The position numbers and the translations under genes are program-made. Below, piece after piece: positions 35,408-42,326 of a stretch of DNA of 64,000 nt. This DNA comes from Bdellovibrio sp. (GTDB taxonomy: Bacteria; Bdellovibrionota; Bacteriovoracia; Bacteriovoracales; Bacteriovoracaceae): the NCBI GenBank assembly GCA_016187935.1, contig JACPIU010000012.1:49251-113250 (forward strand), in the 5' to 3' direction. Positions within the stretch are counted from its first letter, which is position 1. Each line of letters begins with the position of its first letter. A model generated the notes under the pieces. It worked only from the letters and a program-made list of their open reading frames with translations, made no database searches and was not told where the DNA came from.

Positions 35408-35670
35408 ACAACACCCATGATGTCATAGATGTCATAGCCATCTTAAAAGAGATCATGCAAAAACAATTGGGCAAGACCCCACCTGCCGATTTTGAAAAGC
35501 TCGCCTTAAGTGAATTGAATTTAGACAGCTTGGAGCGTCTCACCTTGATGGTGGAATTGGAAAATCGTTTGCAAGTAAAAATTGATGCTCCTTGGGCCTA
35601 TGAATTAAATACCGTGAGCGATCTGGTTGATGCTCTGGTAAAACTTACCGGAGATAAGCCGCGTGTATAA
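35404..35670 (+). CDS. Acyl carrier protein
   Basis: About 88 residues, acidic four-helix ACP with the phosphopantetheine attachment site in NLDSLERLTLM (Ser about 42). It overlaps both neighbours: ATGA with the methyltransferase and eight bases with the ligase. Dedicated ACPs next to fatty-acyl-AMP ligases receive the activated acyl chain, so this one probably hands a long-chain starter to the polyketide synthase. It needs a phosphopantetheinyl transferase encoded elsewhere. Confidence 0.92.
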   Translation: MNNTHDVIDVIAILKEIMQKQLGKTPPADFEKLALSELNLDSLERLTLMVELENRLQVKIDAPWAYELNTVSDLVDALVKLTGDKPRV

Positions 35671-37387
35671 TTTTTGGAACTATTCTGAACAATTTCTTCA
35701 TGAAGAGAAAAAGGGCGTTTCTTTTGTGGATCGCAACGGGTCAATCACATTTTGGAGCTATCAAACACTGGTCAGCAAGTCCTTGGAAACCGCTCGCGAT
35801 TTGGAATCGGCCGGAGTATGTCGGGGAGATCATGTTGCCCTGGTATTGCCCAATGGGCCTGATTTTGTGCGGCTTTTTTTAGGCGCGATGTTGTGTGAAG
35901 CCGTTCCATGTGCTCTCTATCCTCCTCTAATCTTGGGAAAAATTGATGAGTATTTAATCCATTTGGAAAAACAGCTCCTTATGTTAAAACCGAAAGTTTT
36001 GATCACGATTAAGGCCTTGAAGGCCCCGCTCTATGGCCCTCTGACAAAACTTGCATCCGCCGTAAATCTGCTGATACCTGAAGAGTGCCAAGGAAGAGAA
36101 AAATTATGTCCAGACTGGAGCAAGTCCCGTGATTCACGACAACCGGCCTTTATCCAATTTAGTTCGGGCACAACCGGAGTAACTCGTCCTGCGGTTGTCA
36201 CGCACGCTAACTTGCAAAGCAATTTAGAGAGTATCAGTGAAGGACTCAAGGTCATACCCGGTGTCGATTCAGGAGTTTCTTGGCTGCCGCTTTATCACGA
36301 TATGGGTCTGGTCGGTTCATTTTTCTCGGCCTTGTGTGTGAAATCTAATATGGCCCTTATTCGACCAGAGGACTTTTTGGCCAGACCCGCCCTTTGGTTG
36401 GAAAGCATTTCCAAAAATAGAGCAACCATCACGGTGGCCCCCAATTTTGCTTATGGCCTAACCGCCAAACGGGTGAGCGAGGAGGAGTTGAGAAGACTGG
36501 ATCTTTCATCCCTCAGAGTTGCCCTGTGTGGAGCGGAACAAGTTTCCCGGGAAACGATGGAAATTTTTATCGAACGGTTTAGAGGTGTGGGCCTAAGGCC
36601 AGAAGCGCTTATGCCGGTCTATGGTATGTCCGAAGCCACTTTGGCCCTGACTTTTCCTAAATTGGGGCATGGAGCGCGATTTAAAATTTTTGAAGCCAAG
36701 GCCTTGGCCACAAATCTGGCACGCCAAGAGGCGCAAGAAACGGCAGGGGCAACTCTGGCATCGGTTGGTTTTCCAATTAAAAATGTCGAAATAAAAGTGC
36801 TTGATCAAGATGGCTCAGTTCTACCAGAGCGGCAGGTAGGTAATATTTGGGCAAAAGGCCCCGCAATCATTGAACGCTATTTGCACGCACCATTGGATAA
36901 AAGGGATGGTTTTTTTTCCACAGGGGATCGTGGTTTTATTTTTGATGGTGAACTCTATATTGCTGGGCGGGCCAAAGATATTTTGATTGTTCGTGGGCGG
37001 AATGTGGATGCTGAAACGGCTGAGGCACAGCTTTACGATTTTAAAGAATTGCGAGTCGGTCGGTGGGCCATTCGCGCCACACTCACCGAAGAGAATTATT
37101 TGTTGGCCGAGATTCGGTCCCCCCTTACCCTTGATCAAGAGGAGAACCTCAAGAATAAGATTAAGGCCAGGTTACTGGAGCAACTCTCACTTCCCTTGGC
37201 CCATATCGCTTTTGTTGCCCCAGGGAGTTTGCCCAGGACTTCTTCCGGGAAGATACAGCGAGAAAAGGCGCTGTCGCTCTACCTGCAAGGGAAATTGCGG
37301 CCGCCGAAAACAGGATTTTGGTCTTACCTGCTTTTTTTGTTTTATTCCTTGAAAGGATTTATGGCCTTTAAACTTGGCCTTCGTTAA
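35663..37387 (+). CDS. Fatty-acyl-AMP ligase (FAAL-type adenylating enzyme)
   Basis: 574-residue member of the ANL superfamily, starting at GTG. Motifs in order: FSSGTTG (P-loop), SWLPLYHDMGLVG (FAAL-type), YGMSEATLAL, STGDRGFI, AGRAKDILIVRGRNV and the C-terminal lysine region PRTSSGKIQREK. FAALs activate fatty acids as acyl-AMP and load them on an ACP rather than on CoA. The SWLPLYHDMGL segment and the adjacent ACP both point that way. Likely loads the starter for the type III polyketide synthase. Confidence 0.92.
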   Translation: MYNFWNYSEQFLHEEKKGVSFVDRNGSITFWSYQTLVSKSLETARDLESAGVCRGDHVALVLPNGPDFVRLFLGAMLCEAVPCALYPPLILGKIDEYLIHLEKQLLMLKPKVLITIKALKAPLYGPLTKLASAVNLLIPEECQGREKLCPDWSKSRDSRQPAFIQFSSGTTGVTRPAVVTHANLQSNLESISEGLKVIPGVDSGVSWLPLYHDMGLVGSFFSALCVKSNMALIRPEDFLARPALWLESISKNRATITVAPNFAYGLTAKRVSEEELRRLDLSSLRVALCGAEQVSRETMEIFIERFRGVGLRPEALMPVYGMSEATLALTFPKLGHGARFKIFEAKALATNLARQEAQETAGATLASVGFPIKNVEIKVLDQDGSVLPERQVGNIWAKGPAIIERYLHAPLDKRDGFFSTGDRGFIFDGELYIAGRAKDILIVRGRNVDAETAEAQLYDFKELRVGRWAIRATLTEENYLLAEIRSPLTLDQEENLKNKIKARLLEQLSLPLAHIAFVAPGSLPRTSSGKIQREKALSLYLQGKLRPPKTGFWSYLLFLFYSLKGFMAFKLGLR

Positions 37388-37433
37388 GATAGGTGAAATG
37401 CCACACGCCCAATGGTGGCCCATGGAGGCAAGA

Positions 37434-37967
37434 ATGAAGCAAAAAATTGTTGTCTATCCTATTTCAGGCAATCCACCAACATGGGGTCATGCCGATATTA
37501 TGATGCGCGCCGCTCAGCACTTTGATAAAGTGTTTTGGCTTGCCGCTATTAATCCCCAAAAGGGCGCCATTTTTACCATGGAAGATCGCATTGAGATGAT
37601 GCGCTCTTATGTTCGCTACTATAAATTAAATAATGTCGTGGTCGAAGGACATTCCGGTGCGGTCATTCGTTTTGCTGAGAAAGTGCAGGCCAATTTTCTG
37701 CTGAGAGGTTTACGCAATACTTCCGATTATCAGTTAGAGCATGATCTGGCCGCGGGAAATCGCGGAATCAATAAGCAGATTGAAACTATTTGTATGTTCA
37801 CGAAACCACACTTTGCCACCATTAGCTCAACTTTGGTGCGTGAGTTGGCCATGCTGGGGGAACGCATCGACCAATACGTCCTGCCTTCGATCTCTCAATT
37901 TGTGATTGAGAAACTTAAAGGGAAATTGGAAGGTCACTTGGTGGAAAGTTCTATAAAAACCACGTAA
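37434..37967 (+). CDS. coaD: Phosphopantetheine adenylyltransferase
   Basis: 177 residues, penultimate enzyme of CoA synthesis. The nucleotidyltransferase core is visible as GNPPTWGHADIMMRAA (variant of the TxGH motif), RGLRNTSDYQLEHDLA and ISSTLVRELA. The usual GTFDPxTxGH is here SGNPPTWGH, a divergent but readable form. The start at 37434 follows GGAGG. It lies just behind the acyl-AMP ligase and may supply CoA for that operon. Its last 17 bases overlap the convergent gene. Confidence 0.88.
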   Translation: MKQKIVVYPISGNPPTWGHADIMMRAAQHFDKVFWLAAINPQKGAIFTMEDRIEMMRSYVRYYKLNNVVVEGHSGAVIRFAEKVQANFLLRGLRNTSDYQLEHDLAAGNRGINKQIETICMFTKPHFATISSTLVRELAMLGERIDQYVLPSISQFVIEKLKGKLEGHLVESSIKTT

Positions 37968-38925
37968 TACCGATGGAGTAATCCTCCAGCAGGTAATAGT
38001 TGTGAAAGACACCCAGGACCAGTTTATTTTTGTGGGCGTACTGCAGGCCTAAAAAAGACTGACTTTTTTGCCTCACATAAGTGAATTGTTTAGTTTCAAA
38101 GTCATATTGAGGACGGTAGCTGTCTTCTGTACGGGTGGCATAGGTGAACATCCAGCTGCGCCAAAATAAAGTCCCGGAGAGCAGTTTGATGGTGGTTTCG
38201 AGATCAGTCGTGGCGGTGACATTGAGCTTGTTTTTAACTTGGGAATAGTCGATGGCAAAATAGGGGACTTTCATGCCGAAGGTGGTGACGGTGGCCTCAT
38301 AAGGATAAATGGTATTGGGTGTAACATTTGGATCGGGAGAAAGGTAATAATATTCATCCTTATATTTGGAATAGCCCACCGAAAAAATTCCCAGTTCCAA
38401 GGCACCGCCAAGTCCTGTTCTGAAATTTTTAGTATATTTGTTATAGCGCCCGGCCAGGCCTAAATTGACTTTGATGGGTTTTTTGTTGGCGCCTCCGCCA
38501 TAGAGATTGACCGCACCGGCGACAACTGTCTTTTGTGATTTGTATTTTTTTTCGGCCAGCATGCGGGTGCGATATTCAGCATCGGCTTCGATCGCCATAT
38601 TTCCAAAAAAGGAGTCATCCACAGAATTGGGCCCCACCGCCGCGCCCACTTTTCCCGTGCCTGTGACCAACCCAAAATTGTAGTCGCCATCATCAATAAT
38701 GGTTTCGATGCCAAGACCTTTATCCGTCGGGATGGCGGAAGGATTCATGCGGAAGGCACTTTGCTCTGTCGGCATCGAAGCATTGGAGCGACGTGAATAG
38801 TTGCGACGACTGCATAGTTCAAGTTTTAATTTTTCGCATAACAAATCCAGGTCTGCATAGCAGTCCAGTGAGGTGCAAAGGAACATAAGAAAGATGACAC
38901 GGAATTGGGTGATAAAAAATTTCAT
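37951..38925 (-). CDS. Outer-membrane beta-barrel-like protein
   Basis: 324 residues with a signal peptide (FFITQFRVIFLMFLCTS...CYA), an N-terminal Cys pair, then a region of alternating strands with aromatic girdle residues (GLAGRYNKYTKNF, VGYSKYKDEYYYL) and a terminal strand ending GITWFL. Consistent with an outer-membrane barrel. Whether it takes part in export of the neighbouring lipid is unknown. Overlaps coaD tail to tail. Confidence 0.72.
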   Translation of the reverse strand: MKFFITQFRVIFLMFLCTSLDCYADLDLLCEKLKLELCSRRNYSRRSNASMPTEQSAFRMNPSAIPTDKGLGIETIIDDGDYNFGLVTGTGKVGAAVGPNSVDDSFFGNMAIEADAEYRTRMLAEKKYKSQKTVVAGAVNLYGGGANKKPIKVNLGLAGRYNKYTKNFRTGLGGALELGIFSVGYSKYKDEYYYLSPDPNVTPNTIYPYEATVTTFGMKVPYFAIDYSQVKNKLNVTATTDLETTIKLLSGTLFWRSWMFTYATRTEDSYRPQYDFETKQFTYVRQKSQSFLGLQYAHKNKLVLGVFHNYYLLEDYSIGITWFL

Positions 38926-39122
38926 GCAATTATTGTAACGCCAAATTTCGCGAACGTTATAAATTTGGCAAAATGTGACCCTTTCTCATATGTAAAAGAT
39001 TCTCATCTGGGGATTTTTGGGACCTTGGGATCGGAGTAAAATAGACGGAAAAGGCCTTCGACCATCGAAAATATGATTGATCATTTTTGTCCTGTACTAA
39101 AAATTAAAAAATGTCGTTTCAT

Positions 39123-39152
39123 TTGAACATGTAAATTGAACCTTGCTAGAAT
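39123..39152 (+). promoter_or_regulatory. Sigma70-type promoter of the histone operon
   Basis: TTGAAC and TAGAAT with an 18-base spacer. The expected start is near 39159, leaving a leader of under 20 bases with a GAGG ribosome site before the ATG at 39176. Only gene-free sequence lies upstream. Confidence 0.6.
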
Positions 39153-39175
39153 GGAACAAAAGCTGAGGATTTTTT

Positions 39176-39424
39176 ATGAATGATGAAAACAACAAAAAAC
39201 GTATCATAGTCAACAATGAATCCGCGGGAAGCAGCGAAGTTCCCCATGATATTTTAGTCATTGCCAGTAAATTGAAAAGTTATATCAAGGCCCGTCACGG
39301 ACTTAACACCTCCGGTGACGTGATCGAAAGGCTTTCCGATATCATTCGTTCTCGATGTGATGAAGCCGCCGTTTGGGCCAGATCGGATGGTCGCAAAACA
39401 TTGATGGATAGGGATTTTAAATAA
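39176..39424 (+). CDS. Bacterial histone-fold protein
   Basis: 82 residues. After a charged, flexible 25-residue N-terminus comes a singlet histone fold: alpha1 (VIASKLKSYIKARHG), loop with LNTS, a long alpha2 (VIERLSDIIRSRCDEAAVWA), loop 2 and GRKTLMDRDF, the RKT-x-x-x-x-D motif characteristic of archaeal and bacterial histones. It stops just into alpha3, as in short bacterial histones. Bdellovibrio bacteriovorus Bd0055 is a characterised member that binds DNA as a dimer. Coupled to the Nudix-NMNAT gene by one overlapping base (TAATG). DNA binding and chromosome compaction are inferred from the family. Confidence 0.85.
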   Translation: MNDENNKKRIIVNNESAGSSEVPHDILVIASKLKSYIKARHGLNTSGDVIERLSDIIRSRCDEAAVWARSDGRKTLMDRDFK

Positions 39425-40494
39425 TGCCCGAAGTGTCGGCCCTACAGCATGTTCTCATTGTTGCGCTCATGCCCGGGCCTAGTGGGGATGGCGATCATCT
39501 CGAAGTCTTATTGGTTAAAAGAAAATTTCCTCCCTTCGCCGGCGGTTTGGCACTTCCCGGTGGTTTTGTAAAACCTGGCGAAACCGCTCTTCATGCCGCC
39601 TTGAGGGAGATTCACGATGAAACTCATCTGGTGCTTCGGAGTGAAGATTTAATCGAATTATCTCCTCGCACGTCTCCAGGGCGTGATCCGCGCGGTTTCG
39701 TCGAGTCAAAAGTTTTTCTGGTGGTAATGAAAAAAAGTTTGAATGTGTCATTGCAACCGGGTACTTCGGTGGAGAGCTGCGGATGGGTCAAAGTTCTTTC
39801 CATTCCCGAACTGGTGTTTGATCATGGGGCCATCGTGTGTGAGGCCTTAAGTTTCGGTTGGCCGGTTCTCGCTCCTACGGCCTGGAGGCAGGCCAATAAA
39901 GAACAAGTTTGGCAACCACTTTTTCTGTTACCCAAGATCTTGGGTGCTAAAGATGTTTTTGAAGGGGCCAACTCTCACGATGTGATTTTTTTTGGAGGTT
40001 CTTTTCACCCATGGCATCAGGGCCATCGCGCCTGCCTTGAACTCTGTCCCAATCCTCATGTGGTCGTGGTGCCAGATACCAATCCGTGGAAACTGCGAAA
40101 GGTCGGTTTAGCAGAACAAAAACGATGTTTTTTGAAGTCGCTGTTGGAATTGGCGCGGGCCCTGAAAAATTTGCCTTATGCCGTCTATCCGGGTTTTTGG
40201 GGTTCCGAAAATGAAAATCCCACGGTGGATTGGTTACTTACCATTCAAGGTATTTCCCGGTCACTTTTAATTGGAGAAGATAATTTTTATTCGATCTTGA
40301 AATGGAAGCGCGCTCCCGATTTACTCAAAGGGTTGTACGCCCTTTATGTCGCGCCCAGGGATTGTGCCGCTCGAGAAGAAAATGTTCTCCCGGCCATCAT
40401 GGGCCATAATCCTAACCTCAAAATTATCAAATTATCCGATCACCCCTATAAGCATTTGTCTTCCACGGAACTGCGCCAGTCGGCAAAAAGTTGA
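39424..40494 (+). CDS. Nudix hydrolase-NMN adenylyltransferase fusion
   Basis: 356 residues with two domains. Residues 1-150 are a Nudix domain (LALPGGFVKPGETALHAA, then LREIHDETHL). A linker follows. Residues about 185-356 form a nucleotidyltransferase with FFGGSFHPWHQGH (nucleotide-binding GGSFxPxHxGH) and STELRQSAKS (the SSTxxR motif), as in NadD-type nicotinate or nicotinamide mononucleotide adenylyltransferases. Known NadM-Nudix fusions have the adenylyltransferase first. Here the order is reversed. Probably acts in NAD synthesis, salvage or turnover of ADP-ribose. Co-transcribed with the histone. Confidence 0.85.
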   Translation: MPEVSALQHVLIVALMPGPSGDGDHLEVLLVKRKFPPFAGGLALPGGFVKPGETALHAALREIHDETHLVLRSEDLIELSPRTSPGRDPRGFVESKVFLVVMKKSLNVSLQPGTSVESCGWVKVLSIPELVFDHGAIVCEALSFGWPVLAPTAWRQANKEQVWQPLFLLPKILGAKDVFEGANSHDVIFFGGSFHPWHQGHRACLELCPNPHVVVVPDTNPWKLRKVGLAEQKRCFLKSLLELARALKNLPYAVYPGFWGSENENPTVDWLLTIQGISRSLLIGEDNFYSILKWKRAPDLLKGLYALYVAPRDCAAREENVLPAIMGHNPNLKIIKLSDHPYKHLSSTELRQSAKS

Positions 40495-40557
40495 GAAAAC
40501 ATTCTTTTCAGTGCTTTTTTCCTTGAATATGTCCGTAGACCTTGAAAACATATTCCT

Positions 40558-41829
40558 ATGCGCAGCAATTTTTTTCTTTTGGCCTTTTCTTTCTTTCTCA
40601 TCGGTCGCTTATGGGCCACCACTGAAGTCCGGGGCAATAGTCTTACGCAGCCGACTGTTTATGCTTCAAATAATGGTGTAAGTTACCTGACCCTGGTTGC
40701 CGAAGGTCCCGGTTCTGGCTCGGGAGAAACAGAAACGGAGCCCTATACTGCCTACATTCCCTTGGGTTCCACCGCCGCAGCTCAGGAAGTCTGTACGGTG
40801 GTTTCAGATGGTACACTCTTGCCTGAACCGCCCACTGTTACTCCACCAAGTGCGAATGGTTTTGTCAAAATCAGTTTGCGATTGAAAAACGATTCAGGCG
40901 TTAATAAAACTTTGTATGCTGCCATCAAGGATGGTTCTGTATATGAGGCCTTCACCCTTTCCACCTCAACTACTATAGCTTCATCTGCAAATGCGGTGAC
41001 GACTTTTGATGTGATTTTTACTCTCGGTAATTTCTGCACAAATCAAAGTTCCAGTTGTTCGACCATTTCCACTTCTGCAACTAATGGGCAACGGGAAGCT
41101 GAATTCACCATTTATTTTTTTCTCGACTCCACCGTTCGTGCCGCTGGGGATAACATCACTACTTCAGAAGAAGGTTTGTTTTATTCACTTAAGATATCCG
41201 ATAAAATGCCTTCGGGGAGTTATGAACTGGTGGAACTTCACAAAGGTGATGAGCGACTGGTGGCCGAACTCAAAGATGGCGATCTTATTACACAGATGGG
41301 GTCCAATCTTTATCGAAGTATGGTGTTTCAATATACAGGCGCTCCGGTGGACGATGAGTGTCCCGGAACAGCAGTGACCGCCGCTCGCGGCACTATTTAT
41401 TCCCAAGATACGGCAGTTTTGAACGGGTTGTTCACCATTAAAAGTTTGGTCAATGAGACCCCTTATACGTTTGCTTTTGCATTGGTTAATAAATTCCAGT
41501 TTACGACGGGTCTAAATAATGCCCTGACTGAAACCCCACAGTCGATCGAGGCCTTGTTGCGTGCTAATGCCTGTTTTCTTCTTACTGCCGGCTTTGAAGG
41601 TAACCATCCGGTCATCGAATATTTTCGCAAATTTCGTGATCAAGTCTTGTTAGGCGAATTTTGGGGAGGACATCTGGGAAAACTGGCGGTGGTTCTCTAC
41701 TACCATTTTGGCCCGGACCTTGCTCGTAAAATTATTGCTGTAAATTCTCAATCACCTGTTGATTTGAAGCGACTCATTCGTACCACTTCCACCTGGCTTT
41801 ATGATGTTATGAGACACTTATGGCATTGA
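40558..41829 (+). CDS. Secreted protein with C-terminal CFI-box-like domain
   Basis: 423 residues with a signal peptide (FFLLAFSFFLIGRLWA). The central part is beta-rich, with Cys pairs (CTNQSSSC) and an acidic Gly/Ser/Thr linker. The last about 80 residues, beginning ACFLLTAGFEGNHP and continuing FRKFRDQVLLGEF, match the pattern of CFIATAxYG-type C-terminal domains proposed to mark proteins for export or sorting. Cargo role unknown. Its end overlaps the convergent gene by 12 bases. Confidence 0.75.
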   Translation: MRSNFFLLAFSFFLIGRLWATTEVRGNSLTQPTVYASNNGVSYLTLVAEGPGSGSGETETEPYTAYIPLGSTAAAQEVCTVVSDGTLLPEPPTVTPPSANGFVKISLRLKNDSGVNKTLYAAIKDGSVYEAFTLSTSTTIASSANAVTTFDVIFTLGNFCTNQSSSCSTISTSATNGQREAEFTIYFFLDSTVRAAGDNITTSEEGLFYSLKISDKMPSGSYELVELHKGDERLVAELKDGDLITQMGSNLYRSMVFQYTGAPVDDECPGTAVTAARGTIYSQDTAVLNGLFTIKSLVNETPYTFAFALVNKFQFTTGLNNALTETPQSIEALLRANACFLLTAGFEGNHPVIEYFRKFRDQVLLGEFWGGHLGKLAVVLYYHFGPDLARKIIAVNSQSPVDLKRLIRTTSTWLYDVMRHLWH

Positions 41830-42240
41830 AGATGGCCTGTTAATAAAAAAACTTGAGACAAAAGTTAAACAACGTAGGGCAAAGGCCGTGATGCCGATAT
41901 TTTTATGCCAGAAACGCAGACGAGCATGGGTCGCTGGCGTCAAGGTTAAAGGCCTTTTTTTGAGTTTAGTCCCCATAAAAAAAATGGGGAGATAGAGAAG
42001 TCCTGTGGTAAGGGCAAAAGTCACATGGACATTTAAAACCAGAGGATTGGTGGGGGCGGCCATGGCCTTCTGAATGGCATGGCGAGCAAATTGGATTTGG
42101 ATGACCAAAAGAAGGTCCCACAACAAGGCACTAGTCATAATGACGACATGTCTCTTACGGTGATAACGTTCTTTAAGTCCCCAGAGCAATATGGCCAAAA
42201 CAAGAGCATTTTGAATTTGAAAAAAAGGACTGGAAAACAT
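41818..42240 (-). CDS. Small integral membrane protein, DUF420-like
   Basis: 140 residues and about four transmembrane helices, with conserved-looking HVTFALTTGLLYLP and LRFWHKNIG segments. His residues within membrane segments suggest the DUF420/cytochrome-type small membrane protein group, but I cannot name the family with certainty. A TTG five codons upstream is possible. Confidence 0.6.
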   Translation of the reverse strand: MFSSPFFQIQNALVLAILLWGLKERYHRKRHVVIMTSALLWDLLLVIQIQFARHAIQKAMAAPTNPLVLNVHVTFALTTGLLYLPIFFMGTKLKKRPLTLTPATHARLRFWHKNIGITAFALRCLTFVSSFFINRPSSMP

Positions 42241-42326
42241 AATCTCTACTCGCAATAAGTACGGTTACACATTAAAGTCCAGGCCAGCATTAGGCAATAA
42301 CTAATAAAGGATGGAAGATTATACAA

